A stretch of DNA of 64,000 nucleotides from PALSA-968 sp964387075 (GCA_964387075.1 CAYLVB010000012.1:62001-126000), one strand, 5' to 3'. Counted from the first letter of the stretch, positions 14,980 through 25,000 are shown. The notes: generated by a model not told the origin, from the letters alone. Translations and numbers: made by a program.

Positions 14980-16789
14980 TTTTCAACCGGTTTAAAGTTC
15001 GCTCAATATATTTTTCGGAGGTAAGTAAGGATAACTGGATGTTCTTCGCGTAGCGAATGCTGTCTACGATCTCTTTTTGCTTTTCTTCGATGAGGGATTT
15101 TTGCGCTTCGGTGATGGCCTTTTGTTCTTCTACCGCGCGTTTTTGCTCGGCAATGATCTTATTGGCCTTTTTACTTTCGCGAAGACTCCGGAACACAAAG
15201 AAAACAAGTCCCGCCAGCAGTATGGCTCCAAGGATGAACCCGTTCCTTACCAGTTTTTCCTGTTTCAGTTCCAGTTCTTTTTTTAACTGGTCTGTTTTAT
15301 AGAAGACCTCTTTCTCCAATTCCCGGGTTTTCATCTGCTCTTCCTTTGCCCTGAACTCCTGGGCCGCGAATTTCTGCAGGCTTTCCTTGTTCACTACGCT
15401 GTCTCTCATTTCTATAGAAAGATTGCGCATCTCCAGCGCTTTTTTATGATCGCTTGTTTTCTCATAGACACGGTACGCAAGGTCAGACGCGTTTTGTATG
15501 ACCATCGGCGTGTTACAGTCGCGTGCCATGGGCATTGCCATTTCAGCGTATTGCTTCGCTTTCCCGTAATCTTCCATCTCAAAATAAAGACTGCCAACAC
15601 TGTTGGTGCATTCGGCGATCAGTGTTTTGTCTTCTATCTCTTTGGCGATCGTTAAAGCTTTGTTGAAATACTCCAGCGCCTTCTGCTTGTCCTTCTTGGC
15701 AAGATAGATCTCGCCGATGCCCACATCAGAAAAAGCGATCTTGCTTCTATCACCTATCTCGTTGGCCAGCTCCATGGTCTGGCTGAAGTAATCAAGCGCC
15801 TTGGTAAAATTGCCCATGCTGCGGTAGCAATCGCCGATCGAACTTAAACAGGAGGAGATCCTGGTTTTGTCGCCCATACTACGGGCGATACGCTCCGCTT
15901 CCAGGAAATATTTCAACCCCTGTTTGTAAGCGCCCTGTATGCGATACACTTCTCCCATACCATTCAGGCAAAAAGCGGTTAAAGGTTTATCGCCGGTCTT
16001 GTTAGAAAGGGTGAGGGCCTGCTGAAAATAATCCAGCGATCGGCTGTAATCATCCTGCAAACGATAAATATCCCCCATCGAGCTCAGCGAAGATGCGATC
16101 CTGTTCTTATCTCCTATCTGTTTCGAAACATCCAAAGCCTGCTGAAAATAATACAGGGCCTCAAAATTATCTCCTTTCAGTCTATAGACCTCTCCAATAC
16201 AATTCAAACAAAAGGCCGACTGGTTCTTGTCGTTCATGCCAACAGCTACCTTCAATCCTTTTTGAAAATAATCCAGGCCAATATCAAGTTCGCCGGTAAT
16301 ACGGGCTACTTTCCCCAAACCTGTTAGTGCCTGCACCTGTATCTTCTTGAAATTTCCTTTTTCTGCACGTATCAAAGCCACACGAAGCACGCTGTCGGCT
16401 TTCTCATAATCGTCGATCCAGTAATAATAGTAACCCAGGCGCGAAAGGCCGTCTACCTCGCCGTATACGTACCCTATGCTCCGGCTTTTTTCAATGGCCT
16501 CAGTGGCAAGGATGCGGTTGGGGTCGTTCTTCCAGTTCTGCGAGAGTTCGTTCAGGTAATTGATGGCCGCCGTGTCAGTTTGGGCCTGGTTCACCATCCT
16601 TTTCAGGGAGTCAACCGCCTGGTTCACCTTGGCGCTGTCCTGCAAAAGTTCTTGCGTGGACTTACTCCATTGTATGACCGAGGTCTGGGCGTTTTGAGCG
16701 TTCTTCTCCTCCTTTTTGCCGTCGCCGCAAGCGAACAACAACGCAGCCGCAAGCACAAGGGCCGTTTGAAGGGAAGAGAGGAATTTCAT
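14969..16789 (-). CDS. TPR lipoprotein ending in a SpoIIE-type linker without the phosphatase
   Basis: The 606-residue protein begins with a lipoprotein-like signal (LVLAAALLFACGDG). It then carries about nine tetratricopeptide repeats (residues about 100-440, e.g. GDNFEALYYFQQALDVSKQIGDKNRIASSLSSMGDIYRLQDD). A transmembrane helix lies at about residues 530-548 (FILGAILLAGLVFFVFR), followed by a coiled coil. The last 25 residues (DSIRYAKNIQLSLLTSEKY, then a short basic tail) match the helix that in Bacteroidota sensor proteins joins the coiled coil to a SpoIIE phosphatase, but the protein stops there. A periplasmic TPR sensor with a cytoplasmic stub is the likely layout. Two paralogues lie at 36494-39504. 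Confidence 0.85.
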   Translation of the reverse strand: MKFLSSLQTALVLAAALLFACGDGKKEEKNAQNAQTSVIQWSKSTQELLQDSAKVNQAVDSLKRMVNQAQTDTAAINYLNELSQNWKNDPNRILATEAIEKSRSIGYVYGEVDGLSRLGYYYYWIDDYEKADSVLRVALIRAEKGNFKKIQVQALTGLGKVARITGELDIGLDYFQKGLKVAVGMNDKNQSAFCLNCIGEVYRLKGDNFEALYYFQQALDVSKQIGDKNRIASSLSSMGDIYRLQDDYSRSLDYFQQALTLSNKTGDKPLTAFCLNGMGEVYRIQGAYKQGLKYFLEAERIARSMGDKTRISSCLSSIGDCYRSMGNFTKALDYFSQTMELANEIGDRSKIAFSDVGIGEIYLAKKDKQKALEYFNKALTIAKEIEDKTLIAECTNSVGSLYFEMEDYGKAKQYAEMAMPMARDCNTPMVIQNASDLAYRVYEKTSDHKKALEMRNLSIEMRDSVVNKESLQKFAAQEFRAKEEQMKTRELEKEVFYKTDQLKKELELKQEKLVRNGFILGAILLAGLVFFVFRSLRESKKANKIIAEQKRAVEEQKAITEAQKSLIEEKQKEIVDSIRYAKNIQLSLLTSEKYIERTLNRLKNGK

Positions 16790-16827
16790 AAAACTAAATA
16801 TACGGATTTTATTTAAAAGGAGTTGAA

Positions 16828-16835
16828 TAATTTTG
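16828..16835 (+). promoter_or_regulatory. Candidate -7 box TAATTTTG before the LtaS-like gene
   Basis: TAATTTTG fits TAnnTTTG, 45 nt before the ATG at 16881. The -33 region is T-rich but lacks a clear TTTG. Confidence 0.35.
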
Positions 16836-16856
16836 CCCGAATCCCTCTCATAAACC

Positions 16857-16872
16857 CTTACTTTTTAGTAAG
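16857..16872 (+). promoter_or_regulatory. Hairpin next to the ribosome-binding region
   Basis: CTTACT-TTTT-AGTAAG is a perfect six-base stem ending 8 nt before the ATG at 16881, so it could affect translation start. Too little evidence for a named element. Confidence 0.3.
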
Positions 16873-16880
16873 TTCGCCCT

Positions 16881-18761
16881 ATGAACTACAAGTCGCGCCT
16901 GTTCTTTCTCTTGAGTATATACGGGCTTGCGCTTTTTGTGCTGGCCGACGCGCGCATTATCTTTTACATCTACCACCATGGTCGCTTTGAAGGAGGTTTG
17001 TGGCCATGTATTTTTTACGGCTTGCGTTTTGATATTGTGGCGGCCACGGCTCTCAATGCCGGGTTTATTTTCTTCGCCGGTATGCCTGTCTCTTTCTTTC
17101 ACCACCGTTTTTTCAGGATCTTCCTCAAAACAATTTTCCTGATAACCAACACCATCGGTTTGCTGGGCAACATGGTAGACACAGCTTATTTTCCCTATAC
17201 ATTAAGAAGAAGTACGCCCGACACCGTAAGTTTTTTCATTGAGAAGAACGACGCAGGTACTTTGCTTCCGGTGTTCCTGGCCGATTTCTGGCATTTGGTA
17301 TTGATCTTCATTGCTTACATTTTCCTGATGAACTGGCTTTACAATGTGATCCAGAGAAAATTCCTCTCGCCTTACGCGAAAGAAGCTAATACTATAAAGA
17401 CCCTTGCTGTTAAATTTGTTTCCTTTATTCTTATTTGCGCGCTTTCCGTTCTCGGGGTTAGGGGAGGAACGCAGTTAATTCCATTAAGTATTATCGACGC
17501 GGGCAATTTCGTGAACCCTAAATTTTCGCCACTTGTTTTAAATACTCCGTTTTGTTTCATCAAGGCGGGAGTTCTTTATACCCTGGAGGAAAGAAATTAT
17601 ATGTCGCCCGAAGAAGCCGACAAACTTTATAACCCGGTGAAGAAATACGATTTTGCCGATTCAGCCTTCCAAAATAAGAATGTGGTGGTTATTATCGTTG
17701 AGAGTCTCTCCAAGGAATACACGGGTTTAGGAAAAAGGACCAGCTATACGCCCTTTCTCGATTCTTTGATGCAATACAGCCTGGTGTACAGTAACGCTTT
17801 TTCTAACGGAAAGCGTTCTATTGAAGGAATTCCCGCAGTATTGGCCTCCATGCCTTCTTTCCAGTATGATTATATCAGTACGGTGTATGCCAACAATCAA
17901 ATTACCTCCTTGGCCAATGTGTTAAAGCCAAAAGGCTATTATTCTTCTTTCTTTCACGGCGGCAGCAACGGCACCATGAACTTTAATGGTTTTTGCGCCA
18001 CGGCCGGTTTTGATAAATACTTCGGGAGGAACGAATACAACGATGAAAAAGATTACGACGGCGACTGGGGCATTTGGGACGAGCCTTTTCTTCAACGAAT
18101 GGCCCTGGAATTAGGGAAACAGAAACAACCTTTCGTTTCAGCAGTTTTCACTTTGAGCTCGCATCATCCTTATATCGTTCCTGATAAATACATTTCCCGG
18201 TTCCCGGAAGGAAAGTTGCCTATCCATAAATGTGTTTTGTACGCCGACTACTGCCTGCAGCAGTTCTTCGCTTCCGCTAAAAAACAGGCCTGGTTCAAAA
18301 ATACTTTGTTTGTGATTACGGCCGACCATACCGGCGTTTCCGATGATCCGTTGTATTCGAACTCCTGCGGTAATTACCAGGTCCCCTTGTTCTTTTATAC
18401 GCCTGATAATTCGCTTAAGGGAAGTGACGATGGTGTGGCCCAGCAGCTGGATGTGCTTCCAATCACGCTGGCTTTGCTCAAATACAACAAGCCTTTCTTC
18501 GCTTTCGGCAATAACCTGCTTGACAGCGCGAAGAGGAAAGATCGTTTTGCGGTGAACTATTACAACATTTGTTATCAATATTTCACGGATCAAAACCTGC
18601 TTCATTTTGATGGCACAAATGCCATCGGTTATTACAATTACAGGCGCGACTCACTCCTTACTTACAATGCTCCGTCGGACCCTGAAACGGTTAAAAAAGC
18701 CAAAGCTTTTGTGCAGCAGTACAATAACCGCGTTATTCATAACCAAACCGCGCTGAAATAA
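16881..18761 (+). CDS. LTA-synthase-family sulfatase-fold membrane protein
   Basis: The 626-residue protein has about five transmembrane helices in the first 190 residues, then an extracytoplasmic alkaline-phosphatase-superfamily domain. The metal-binding acidic residue lies in NVVVIIVESLSKEY (about residue 280), the likely nucleophile in SNGKRSIEGIPAVLASMPS (about residue 315), and a late metal site in VITADHTGVSDDPLY (about residue 480). These enzymes transfer phosphoglycerol or phosphoethanolamine groups or hydrolyse phospho/sulfo-esters at the outer face of the inner membrane. In a Gram-negative cell a polyglycerolphosphate product is unlikely; lipid or glycan decoration is more plausible. 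It stands alone, divergent from the TPR gene. Confidence 0.88.
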   Translation: MNYKSRLFFLLSIYGLALFVLADARIIFYIYHHGRFEGGLWPCIFYGLRFDIVAATALNAGFIFFAGMPVSFFHHRFFRIFLKTIFLITNTIGLLGNMVDTAYFPYTLRRSTPDTVSFFIEKNDAGTLLPVFLADFWHLVLIFIAYIFLMNWLYNVIQRKFLSPYAKEANTIKTLAVKFVSFILICALSVLGVRGGTQLIPLSIIDAGNFVNPKFSPLVLNTPFCFIKAGVLYTLEERNYMSPEEADKLYNPVKKYDFADSAFQNKNVVVIIVESLSKEYTGLGKRTSYTPFLDSLMQYSLVYSNAFSNGKRSIEGIPAVLASMPSFQYDYISTVYANNQITSLANVLKPKGYYSSFFHGGSNGTMNFNGFCATAGFDKYFGRNEYNDEKDYDGDWGIWDEPFLQRMALELGKQKQPFVSAVFTLSSHHPYIVPDKYISRFPEGKLPIHKCVLYADYCLQQFFASAKKQAWFKNTLFVITADHTGVSDDPLYSNSCGNYQVPLFFYTPDNSLKGSDDGVAQQLDVLPITLALLKYNKPFFAFGNNLLDSAKRKDRFAVNYYNICYQYFTDQNLLHFDGTNAIGYYNYRRDSLLTYNAPSDPETVKKAKAFVQQYNNRVIHNQTALK

Positions 18762-18829
18762 GCCGGTTTTATGAACATTTAAGAGTTAAAACACCTTAAA
18801 AATAGGCGGAGCTCAAGGCTTAATTCGCT

Positions 18830-18837
18830 TAAATTTG
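18830..18837 (+). promoter_or_regulatory. -7 box TAAATTTG almost touching the ABC gene start
   Basis: TAAATTTG fits TAnnTTTG and ends only 5 nt before the ATG at 18843. If used, the transcript would start at or near the ATG and be almost leaderless. No clear -33 TTTG is seen. Confidence 0.4.
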
Positions 18838-18842
18838 TTGCT

Positions 18843-19790
18843 ATGAATTTACTCTCTGTACAGAACGTAACGAAACGCTACGCCACACATACCGCCCTTA
18901 AGGGAGTGAGCATCGAGGTGCCTGAGCGTTGCATCTTTGGGTTGTTGGGTCCTAATGGGGCCGGCAAAACCTCTTTGATACGCATCATCAACCAGATAAC
19001 CGGTCCGGATGAAGGCACCATACTTTTGAACGGGAAAAGTTTGGGCCAGGAAGATATTTCCAATATCGGCTATTTGCCTGAGGAACGGGGGCTCTACAAA
19101 AAGATGAAAGTAGGGGAGCAGTCGCTTTACCTCGCAAGGCTGAAAGGAATGACCCGCCCGGATGCTTTGAAAGAACTGAAAGTTTGGTTCGAGAAATTTG
19201 AGATGGCGGGCTGGTGGAACAAAAAGATCGAGGAACTCAGTAAAGGCATGCAGCAGAAGGTTCAGTTCATCGTTACGGTGATACACAAACCCAAATTACT
19301 GATCCTGGATGAGCCTTTCAGTGGCTTCGATCCCATCAACGCGCAATTGATACGCAATGAGATCCTGGAGTTAAGGAAGAATGGTACCACGGTGATCTTC
19401 TCCACCCACAACATGGGCTCGGTGGAAGAACTTTGCGATCACATCGCGCTCATCAATAAATCAGAAAAGATACTGGACGGTTCTGTGAAGGAGATCCGCA
19501 AGGCTTACCGCTCAAATACCTACGATATCAATTTCAAAGGAAACATCATGGGTTTTACCAATGCCATGTGGACCGGAGGCGAGCTCCTTGAAAAGCACAG
19601 CGATGGCGATGTGCATGAGGTTCGTGTGAAACTGGCGGCTGCCATTAAGCCGAACGATCTTTTGAAGGCCGTGATGCCTTTCGCCGAGATCAATTCGCTG
19701 CGCGAGGTGATACCGAGCATGAACGACATCTTCATTCAAAAAGTACAGGAGACGCAAGTAGTAGGAACGCAAAGCAATTATACCGAGTAA
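18843..19790 (+). CDS. ABC exporter ATP-binding protein (NatA-like)
   Basis: The 315-residue protein has Walker A GPNGAGKTS (residues about 38-46), the signature ELSKGMQQKVQF (about residues 134-145), Walker B LLILDEPFSGFDP, and the H-loop STHNMGSVEELCDH. A roughly 90-residue C-terminal extension follows, as in NatA-type proteins. With the permease downstream it would form an ABC-2 exporter in the inner membrane; NatAB exports sodium in Bacillus but the cargo here is not evident. A repeat-filled 80-bp gap separates it from the permease. Confidence 0.93.
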   Translation: MNLLSVQNVTKRYATHTALKGVSIEVPERCIFGLLGPNGAGKTSLIRIINQITGPDEGTILLNGKSLGQEDISNIGYLPEERGLYKKMKVGEQSLYLARLKGMTRPDALKELKVWFEKFEMAGWWNKKIEELSKGMQQKVQFIVTVIHKPKLLILDEPFSGFDPINAQLIRNEILELRKNGTTVIFSTHNMGSVEELCDHIALINKSEKILDGSVKEIRKAYRSNTYDINFKGNIMGFTNAMWTGGELLEKHSDGDVHEVRVKLAAAIKPNDLLKAVMPFAEINSLREVIPSMNDIFIQKVQETQVVGTQSNYTE

Positions 19791-19799
19791 AGGTTGATT

Positions 19800-19870
19800 C
19801 GTTATTCGTAATAAGTTAAACGGATAACGCACAACGAATAACATATAACCAATAACGACTAACGTCAACC
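19800..19870. repeat. ATAAC-rich intergenic repeat
   Basis: The gap between the ABC ATPase and permease genes is filled by iterated ATAAC/CGAATAA words (gataacgc, gaataac, atataac, caataac). It has no coding capacity and looks like a small dispersed or slippage-derived element inside an operon. Confidence 0.5.
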
Positions 19871-21214
19871 ATGAATAAAATATTTTTAATAATCTGGAGA
19901 GAGTATTTCGAGCGCATCCGTAAGAAGAGTTTCATTATTATGTCGCTTTTGGGCCCGGTGCTTATGGCCGGTGGATTTGCTTTGATGATCTGGCTGGCCA
20001 ATGCGGATAAGACCGAGCAAAAGATCTTGGTCATCGATTCTTCCATGGCCTTTTACAAAAGCTTGCCAGATAATGAATTGATCCGTTTTCATTACCCGGA
20101 TGTAAAGCTCAACCAGGCCATACAGGAATTCTACAAAAGCGATTATACCTGTATCCTATACGTGCCTTATAACATCGCCCAGGGCGGTAATACCTCGGTA
20201 CAATTATATTACAAGAAATCGCCGGGCTTTGCCACCACACAATATCTCAAAGATATCATGGAGCGAAAACTCTACGAGTTCAAACTGGCCGCTAACAACA
20301 TCAATCCCGAAGTGATCCGCAACGCGCGCCAAACCATTCACATCATCAATGAAAAGATCTACGAGGACGGCAAGAGCAAGGAAAGCAAGAGCGACATCCT
20401 GATGGGCGTAGGATTTGCCTGTGGTGTTTTGATATTCATGTTCCTTACCATTTACGGAGCGCAGGTAATGCGCAGCGTAATGGAAGAAAAAACCAGTCGC
20501 ATTGTGGAAGTGATCATCAGCAGTGTGAAACCTTTCCAGCTCATGATGGGTAAGATCATCGGTGTAGCTTTTGTCGGTATCACACAATTCCTGATCTGGA
20601 TATTACTTACCGCGGTACTCACATCCGTGCTGTCTGCAACCGTGCTCAAGCCTATCACGGCTGACGCGATGAAACAAAAAGAACAGATGGAAGTCGTATA
20701 CAAACAAGGTAGTAATGCCAACATGAAGGAACTCGAGAAGATCGACAGTAGAATGGAAGCGCTCAGTATGATCGACGACCTGAAAGGTTTGGATTTTATG
20801 GAGATCGCCATCTGTTTCTTCCTCTATTTCCTGGGTGGCTATTTGTTCTACAGTGCTCTCTTCGCAGCCATAGGCTCGGCGGTGGATAGTGAAGCCGACA
20901 CGCAGCAGTTCATGCTACCAATCATGCTTCCGCTCATTGTGGGCTATATGATGACGGTCAACGTCATGCAAAACCCGGAAGGAAACATAGCCTTTTGGGG
21001 ATCGCTGATCCCCTTCACCTCGCCGGTGGTCATGCTGGCGCGCCTTCCGCATGGAGTTCCTTTATGGCAAATAGGACTTTCACTTTCATTATTGGTATTA
21101 GGCTTCATTTTCACGGTGTGGATAGCGGGCCGTATTTACAGAATAGGTATTTTGATGTACGGAAAAAAAGTTTCATGGAAAGAAATTATTAAATGGGTTA
21201 CTTACAAGGCCTAA
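19871..21214 (+). CDS. ABC exporter permease (NatB-like, ABC-2 type)
   Basis: The 447-residue protein has a first transmembrane helix at about residues 22-45 (IIMSLLGPVLMAGGFALMIWL). A large extracytoplasmic part (about 45-175) comes next, then a block of five or six helices (for example LMGVGFACGVLIFMFLTIYGA, GVAFVGITQFLIWILLTAVL, MLPIMLPLIVGYMMTV and IGLSLSLLVLGFIFTVWIAG). The motif YGAQVMRSVMEEKTSRIVEVIISSVKPFQLMMGKI is typical of ABC-2 permeases. It pairs with the upstream NatA-like ATPase. Its 3' end overlaps by 22 nt the apparent start of the following gene, which reads from repeat sequence. Confidence 0.93.
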   Translation: MNKIFLIIWREYFERIRKKSFIIMSLLGPVLMAGGFALMIWLANADKTEQKILVIDSSMAFYKSLPDNELIRFHYPDVKLNQAIQEFYKSDYTCILYVPYNIAQGGNTSVQLYYKKSPGFATTQYLKDIMERKLYEFKLAANNINPEVIRNARQTIHIINEKIYEDGKSKESKSDILMGVGFACGVLIFMFLTIYGAQVMRSVMEEKTSRIVEVIISSVKPFQLMMGKIIGVAFVGITQFLIWILLTAVLTSVLSATVLKPITADAMKQKEQMEVVYKQGSNANMKELEKIDSRMEALSMIDDLKGLDFMEIAICFFLYFLGGYLFYSALFAAIGSAVDSEADTQQFMLPIMLPLIVGYMMTVNVMQNPEGNIAFWGSLIPFTSPVVMLARLPHGVPLWQIGLSLSLLVLGFIFTVWIAGRIYRIGILMYGKKVSWKEIIKWVTYKA

Positions 21215-22098
21215 ATAGTTCACTAAAAAGCGATCCGGGGGGAGTAAGATCTTCCTCCGAGGTCAGGCTATTCTCCCCCGTGGGAGAGATGCCAAAGGCA
21301 GAGGGGGGCTCCACAAAATTGCACTGGAAACATAACTGTCTCCCCCGTGGGGGAGATGCCGAAGGCAGAGGGGGGGATTGGAAACGGATACTGTATGTAT
21401 GCTTAGCAATTATCTTCTTTGGAACCCTGCAAGCCCAGGAAAAGAAAAAGGAACGCGTTAACTTCTTGCGGGTAGTGGCCGGCCCCATGCTCTCCTTCTA
21501 CCAGAACAATGCTTTCCACACCAATGATTCGCGCCCGCGCTACGCGTTCTTTGCAGGCGCTTATTACGATATCAAGCTGTACAAAGATTTTACCTTCATG
21601 CCGGGAGTAGAATACGCGCGTCACGGGCTCTCCTTTAATTCCTATTACCTGGCCCCGGGCTACCAGTCGCTTTACGACAAGAACTTCGATTATAATTACC
21701 GGCTTACTTTGCAGGAGGCGCGGGTAAATCTCCTTCTAAAGCAGGTGATCGGCATTGAGACCCGCAATATGATTACGGGGTACACTTCCTGCGGATATGT
21801 TTTGCGTTATTTGCTGAAATCGGATATGAATGTCAGTTCAAACCTCACGGGTGCCGAACTTTTCGATGGGAAACCCAATATTTCTTTCGAGCATGACGTG
21901 ATCAGGAATAATATGGCCTCTGCGGTAAAATTCATTGCCGGGGCACAGCGCAATTTCTTTAAAAGCCACAGGGCCTTCTTCTTTGAGGCGGCTTTTACCT
22001 TTTCGCTCTCCCGGTTCTACATCAAAGAGAGCTTTACGCCCTCATCCTTATATATCAACGGATCTTTTCTTCAGTTGGGTTTTGGAGTTAAGATCTAA
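21193..22098 (+). CDS. Outer-membrane beta-barrel protein with repeat-derived N-terminal extension
   Basis: From about residue 75 the protein is an ordinary exported barrel: signal-like RILYVCLAIIFFGTLQAQ, then paired amphipathic strands (RYAFFAGAYYDIKLYKDFTFMPGV) and a closing strand ending in LQLGFGVKI, resembling PorT-like/OMP_b-brl proteins. The 70 residues before the signal come from the end of the permease gene and from two copies of a 37-bp intergenic repeat. No ATG lies close to the signal peptide in this frame; the nearest in-frame ATG is inside repeat copy 1 (21289), and 21193 is the outermost. The functional start is therefore uncertain. It converges on the T9SS gene with a 3-bp overlap. 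Confidence 0.7.
   Translation: MGYLQGLNSSLKSDPGGVRSSSEVRLFSPVGEMPKAEGGSTKLHWKHNCLPRGGDAEGRGGDWKRILYVCLAIIFFGTLQAQEKKKERVNFLRVVAGPMLSFYQNNAFHTNDSRPRYAFFAGAYYDIKLYKDFTFMPGVEYARHGLSFNSYYLAPGYQSLYDKNFDYNYRLTLQEARVNLLLKQVIGIETRNMITGYTSCGYVLRYLLKSDMNVSSNLTGAELFDGKPNISFEHDVIRNNMASAVKFIAGAQRNFFKSHRAFFFEAAFTFSLSRFYIKESFTPSSLYINGSFLQLGFGVKI
21272..21308 (+). repeat. Intergenic repeat copy 1 (CCCCC...GGGGG family)
   Basis: A 37-bp unit beginning tctcccccgtggg and ending ggcagagggggg, with internal complementary C- and G-runs. It is 65-70 bp from a near-identical second copy and is translated in frame as part of the downstream ORF. Confidence 0.8.
21339..21375 (+). repeat. Intergenic repeat copy 2
   Basis: Second copy, differing from the first at two visible bases. 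It is read in a different frame from copy 1 relative to the repeat itself. Confidence 0.8.
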
Positions 22099-25000
22099 TT
22101 CTCGAGTACAAGCTTCAGCGTAGTTTTGACATTTCCGCAGCGCAGTATCACAAAATAAACGCCTGGGCCGGTGCCCAGCACCAGGTCGATATCCTTTTTG
22201 CCTGGACGCGCCTCATACACACTATTCCCTAACAGATCAACGATATTTATTTCATCTATGGTAGCATACCCGCTAACGGTGAAGTGGCCCGATGAAGGGT
22301 TGGGATAAAGGTTTACCTGGCCGCCAACATAACCTATATTAAACGTAGTGCGGTTATTTGTAATGTTCGACTTACTTCTAACCACTGTTGCCTGCGTAGA
22401 GCCACTTCCGTAACGCATTGTGGGTGTACAATTGAAACCGTTGGCCTGCACGCGCCAGTTGGCTATGAGCTGGAAGGTGCCGTACTGCGGATCATTAAGG
22501 ATATTAGAAGTACCCGACGCGACACCGATCACTTTCCAAAAACCGGTATTATTGCTGTCGCGCAGCAACTCAAATGTTGTAACGGGGGTAAGCGTTGAAC
22601 TTTCAACTGCGTAGGTGTTCCACGTAAAAGCGCCGGTTTGCTGATCGTTAAAATAAATGCTTGTATGATAAAGACTTTTAGCGCCTTCGTTCCCGCATGT
22701 ATCTCTCACCGAAATTTTATACAGGTACGTTGTAATGTTAGGGTCGCCATTGGCCGGCCCAACCTGCCTGGCTGTATCTCTGAACATGCTGAGTAATCTT
22801 TTGATACAGCGCCAATGCGCTTAAATACGTTGGTCGAAACTTCACGATACACGATAAAACTATCGGCATCCGGGTTCAGGGTTTTGTCCCAGTAGATCTC
22901 GTTATACAGGGAGGCGCTATCAGTTGTCACCATGCATATGTCAGGAACGGACGACGTGTGGGTGGCAACGGCAACAGAGGCCGTGTTGCTGCAACCGTTT
23001 CCATCTGTACCAGAAACTGTATAGGTAGTGCTTGTATTCACGGTAGCATTGGTATTCGCGTTGTTGGGGGCGCTAAGCCCGCTTGTTGGCGACCAGGAAT
23101 AGATAATAGCTCCCGTTGCGCTTAAAGCTACTATTCCACCCGGACAAGTAATGAGTGAACTGGAATTGGCTGTCACGTTCGGCAATTGGTAAACGGTTAC
23201 CTGCACGTCGTTAGTAGCAGAACAGCTCACCGAGTTGGTTACAGTAACTGTATAAATAGTAGTGGTAGTAGGTGAGGCAATTGGATTTGCCACGTTGGGG
23301 TTGCTCAGTCCTGACGTAGGTAGCCAACTGTAGGCAATGCCACCGCTTGCATTTAAAAGTGTAGGGTTGCCTATGCAGATACCTACATCCGGACCGGCAT
23401 TTGCATTTGGCAGTGAATTAACCGTTACAGAAACGATATCACTTGCGGTACATGTGTTTGCGTCTTCAACGGTTACAGTATAAGTGATATTACTGGTGGG
23501 TGTGGCCACCGGGTTGGAAATATTTGGATTGGATAGAGAGCCTGCAGGGCTCCAGGTATAGGAAATTCCGCCGCTTGCCGATAGATTTAAAGGAGTGCCT
23601 GCACAAATGGTAGCGTCGTTGCCGGCATTGGCTGTGGGGAGTGGATTTACAGTAACAACTACTACATCTGTTGCGGTGCAGCCCAGTGAGTTGGTAACAG
23701 TTACGGTATAATTTGTGGTTGTGGTGGGTGAGGCCACAGGGGTTGCTATTGACGGGTTACTTAATCCTGCCGTGGGACTCCATGCGTAACTTGTACCACC
23801 GCTGGCGCCCAGTGTGGTATTGCCTCCGTTACATATGCTTACATCGGTTCCGGCGTTCGCGCTCACGTTACAGATCTTGGTTACGAATACTTCTGTAGAT
23901 GCAACCGCCGAGATATTGTTGGAGCCGAAAGAAGCTGTTCCGGTGTAAGTGCCAGTGGCGTACACGATCCCAGCAGTTGCGTCGTTTGTAATACCTTTTG
24001 CCTCGTCATTTCCGGTTCCGCCACCTTGTATAGCCCATAGTTCGGTGCCTGTAGGGCTGTAATGCGTAATAAAAGCATCCTCTAAACCCGTACTGGTAAC
24101 AGAGTATGTGCCAAATGTAGCGGTACCCTGGAATTTGCCAGCAACATAACACCCGGTATTGTCTGCGGTGATCGTATTGCTGTAATCGTAATAGGTAGCG
24201 CTTCCCCCACTCTTAGCCCATACCCAATTTCCGTTCGCGTCTATCCTTGCAGTAAAGGCATCCAGATTGCCGGTGGAAGTTAGTGTGGTTGTTCCCAAGG
24301 TCATGGAATTACTAAAGATGCCGGTTACATACATGTCACTGGAAGAGTTCACACGCACAATATCATAGGCTTCGTCCTGTCCTGCGCTTCCCACGCTTCT
24401 TGCCCAAACCCATCCGGGTATTCCGGCATCGTATTTGGCTATAAAGATGTCGTCGCTACCGGAATTACTGGTAAGAGTAGTGGTTCCGATAGTGGCTGTT
24501 CCTGCAAATTTTCCAACAATATAACTTATGTTCGACATGGTTTGAATAGAAAAACTTCGCTGGTTATTACTTCCTCCCGCGGCTATGGCCCACATGCAAT
24601 TCCCATTAGTTGCGTCGTACCGGGCAATAAAGGTCTCCCAATTGGTGCCAGTTAAGTTAATGGTGCCGAAAGTAGCCAGGTCCCAAAAATAACCGGTAAG
24701 AATAGGGTAGCCGAACTGATCGAAAGAGATCGCAGTACCATAATCATCATCCTGGTTGCTTCCGGCGCTTTTGGCCCAAAGAAAATTTCCGGTAGACTGA
24801 TCGAATTTTGCGATAAAAATATCAATGGTGCCACCCGCGCTGGTAAGGGTGGTGGTTCCTATCACCGCGGTACCCGCATACCATCCGGTAACATAAGCGC
24901 CGGCTATGTCGTTTACATTGCCCTGTAACTTCACGGCCCATAAACAATTTCCCAACGCGTCATACTTTGCTATATAGTTGCCACCGCCTACCAGGTTAAA

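Noticed and set aside
22700..22800. Programmed ribosomal frameshift in the T9SS gene
   Set aside because: No slippery heptamer followed by a strong structure is apparent; a one-base indel explains the break.
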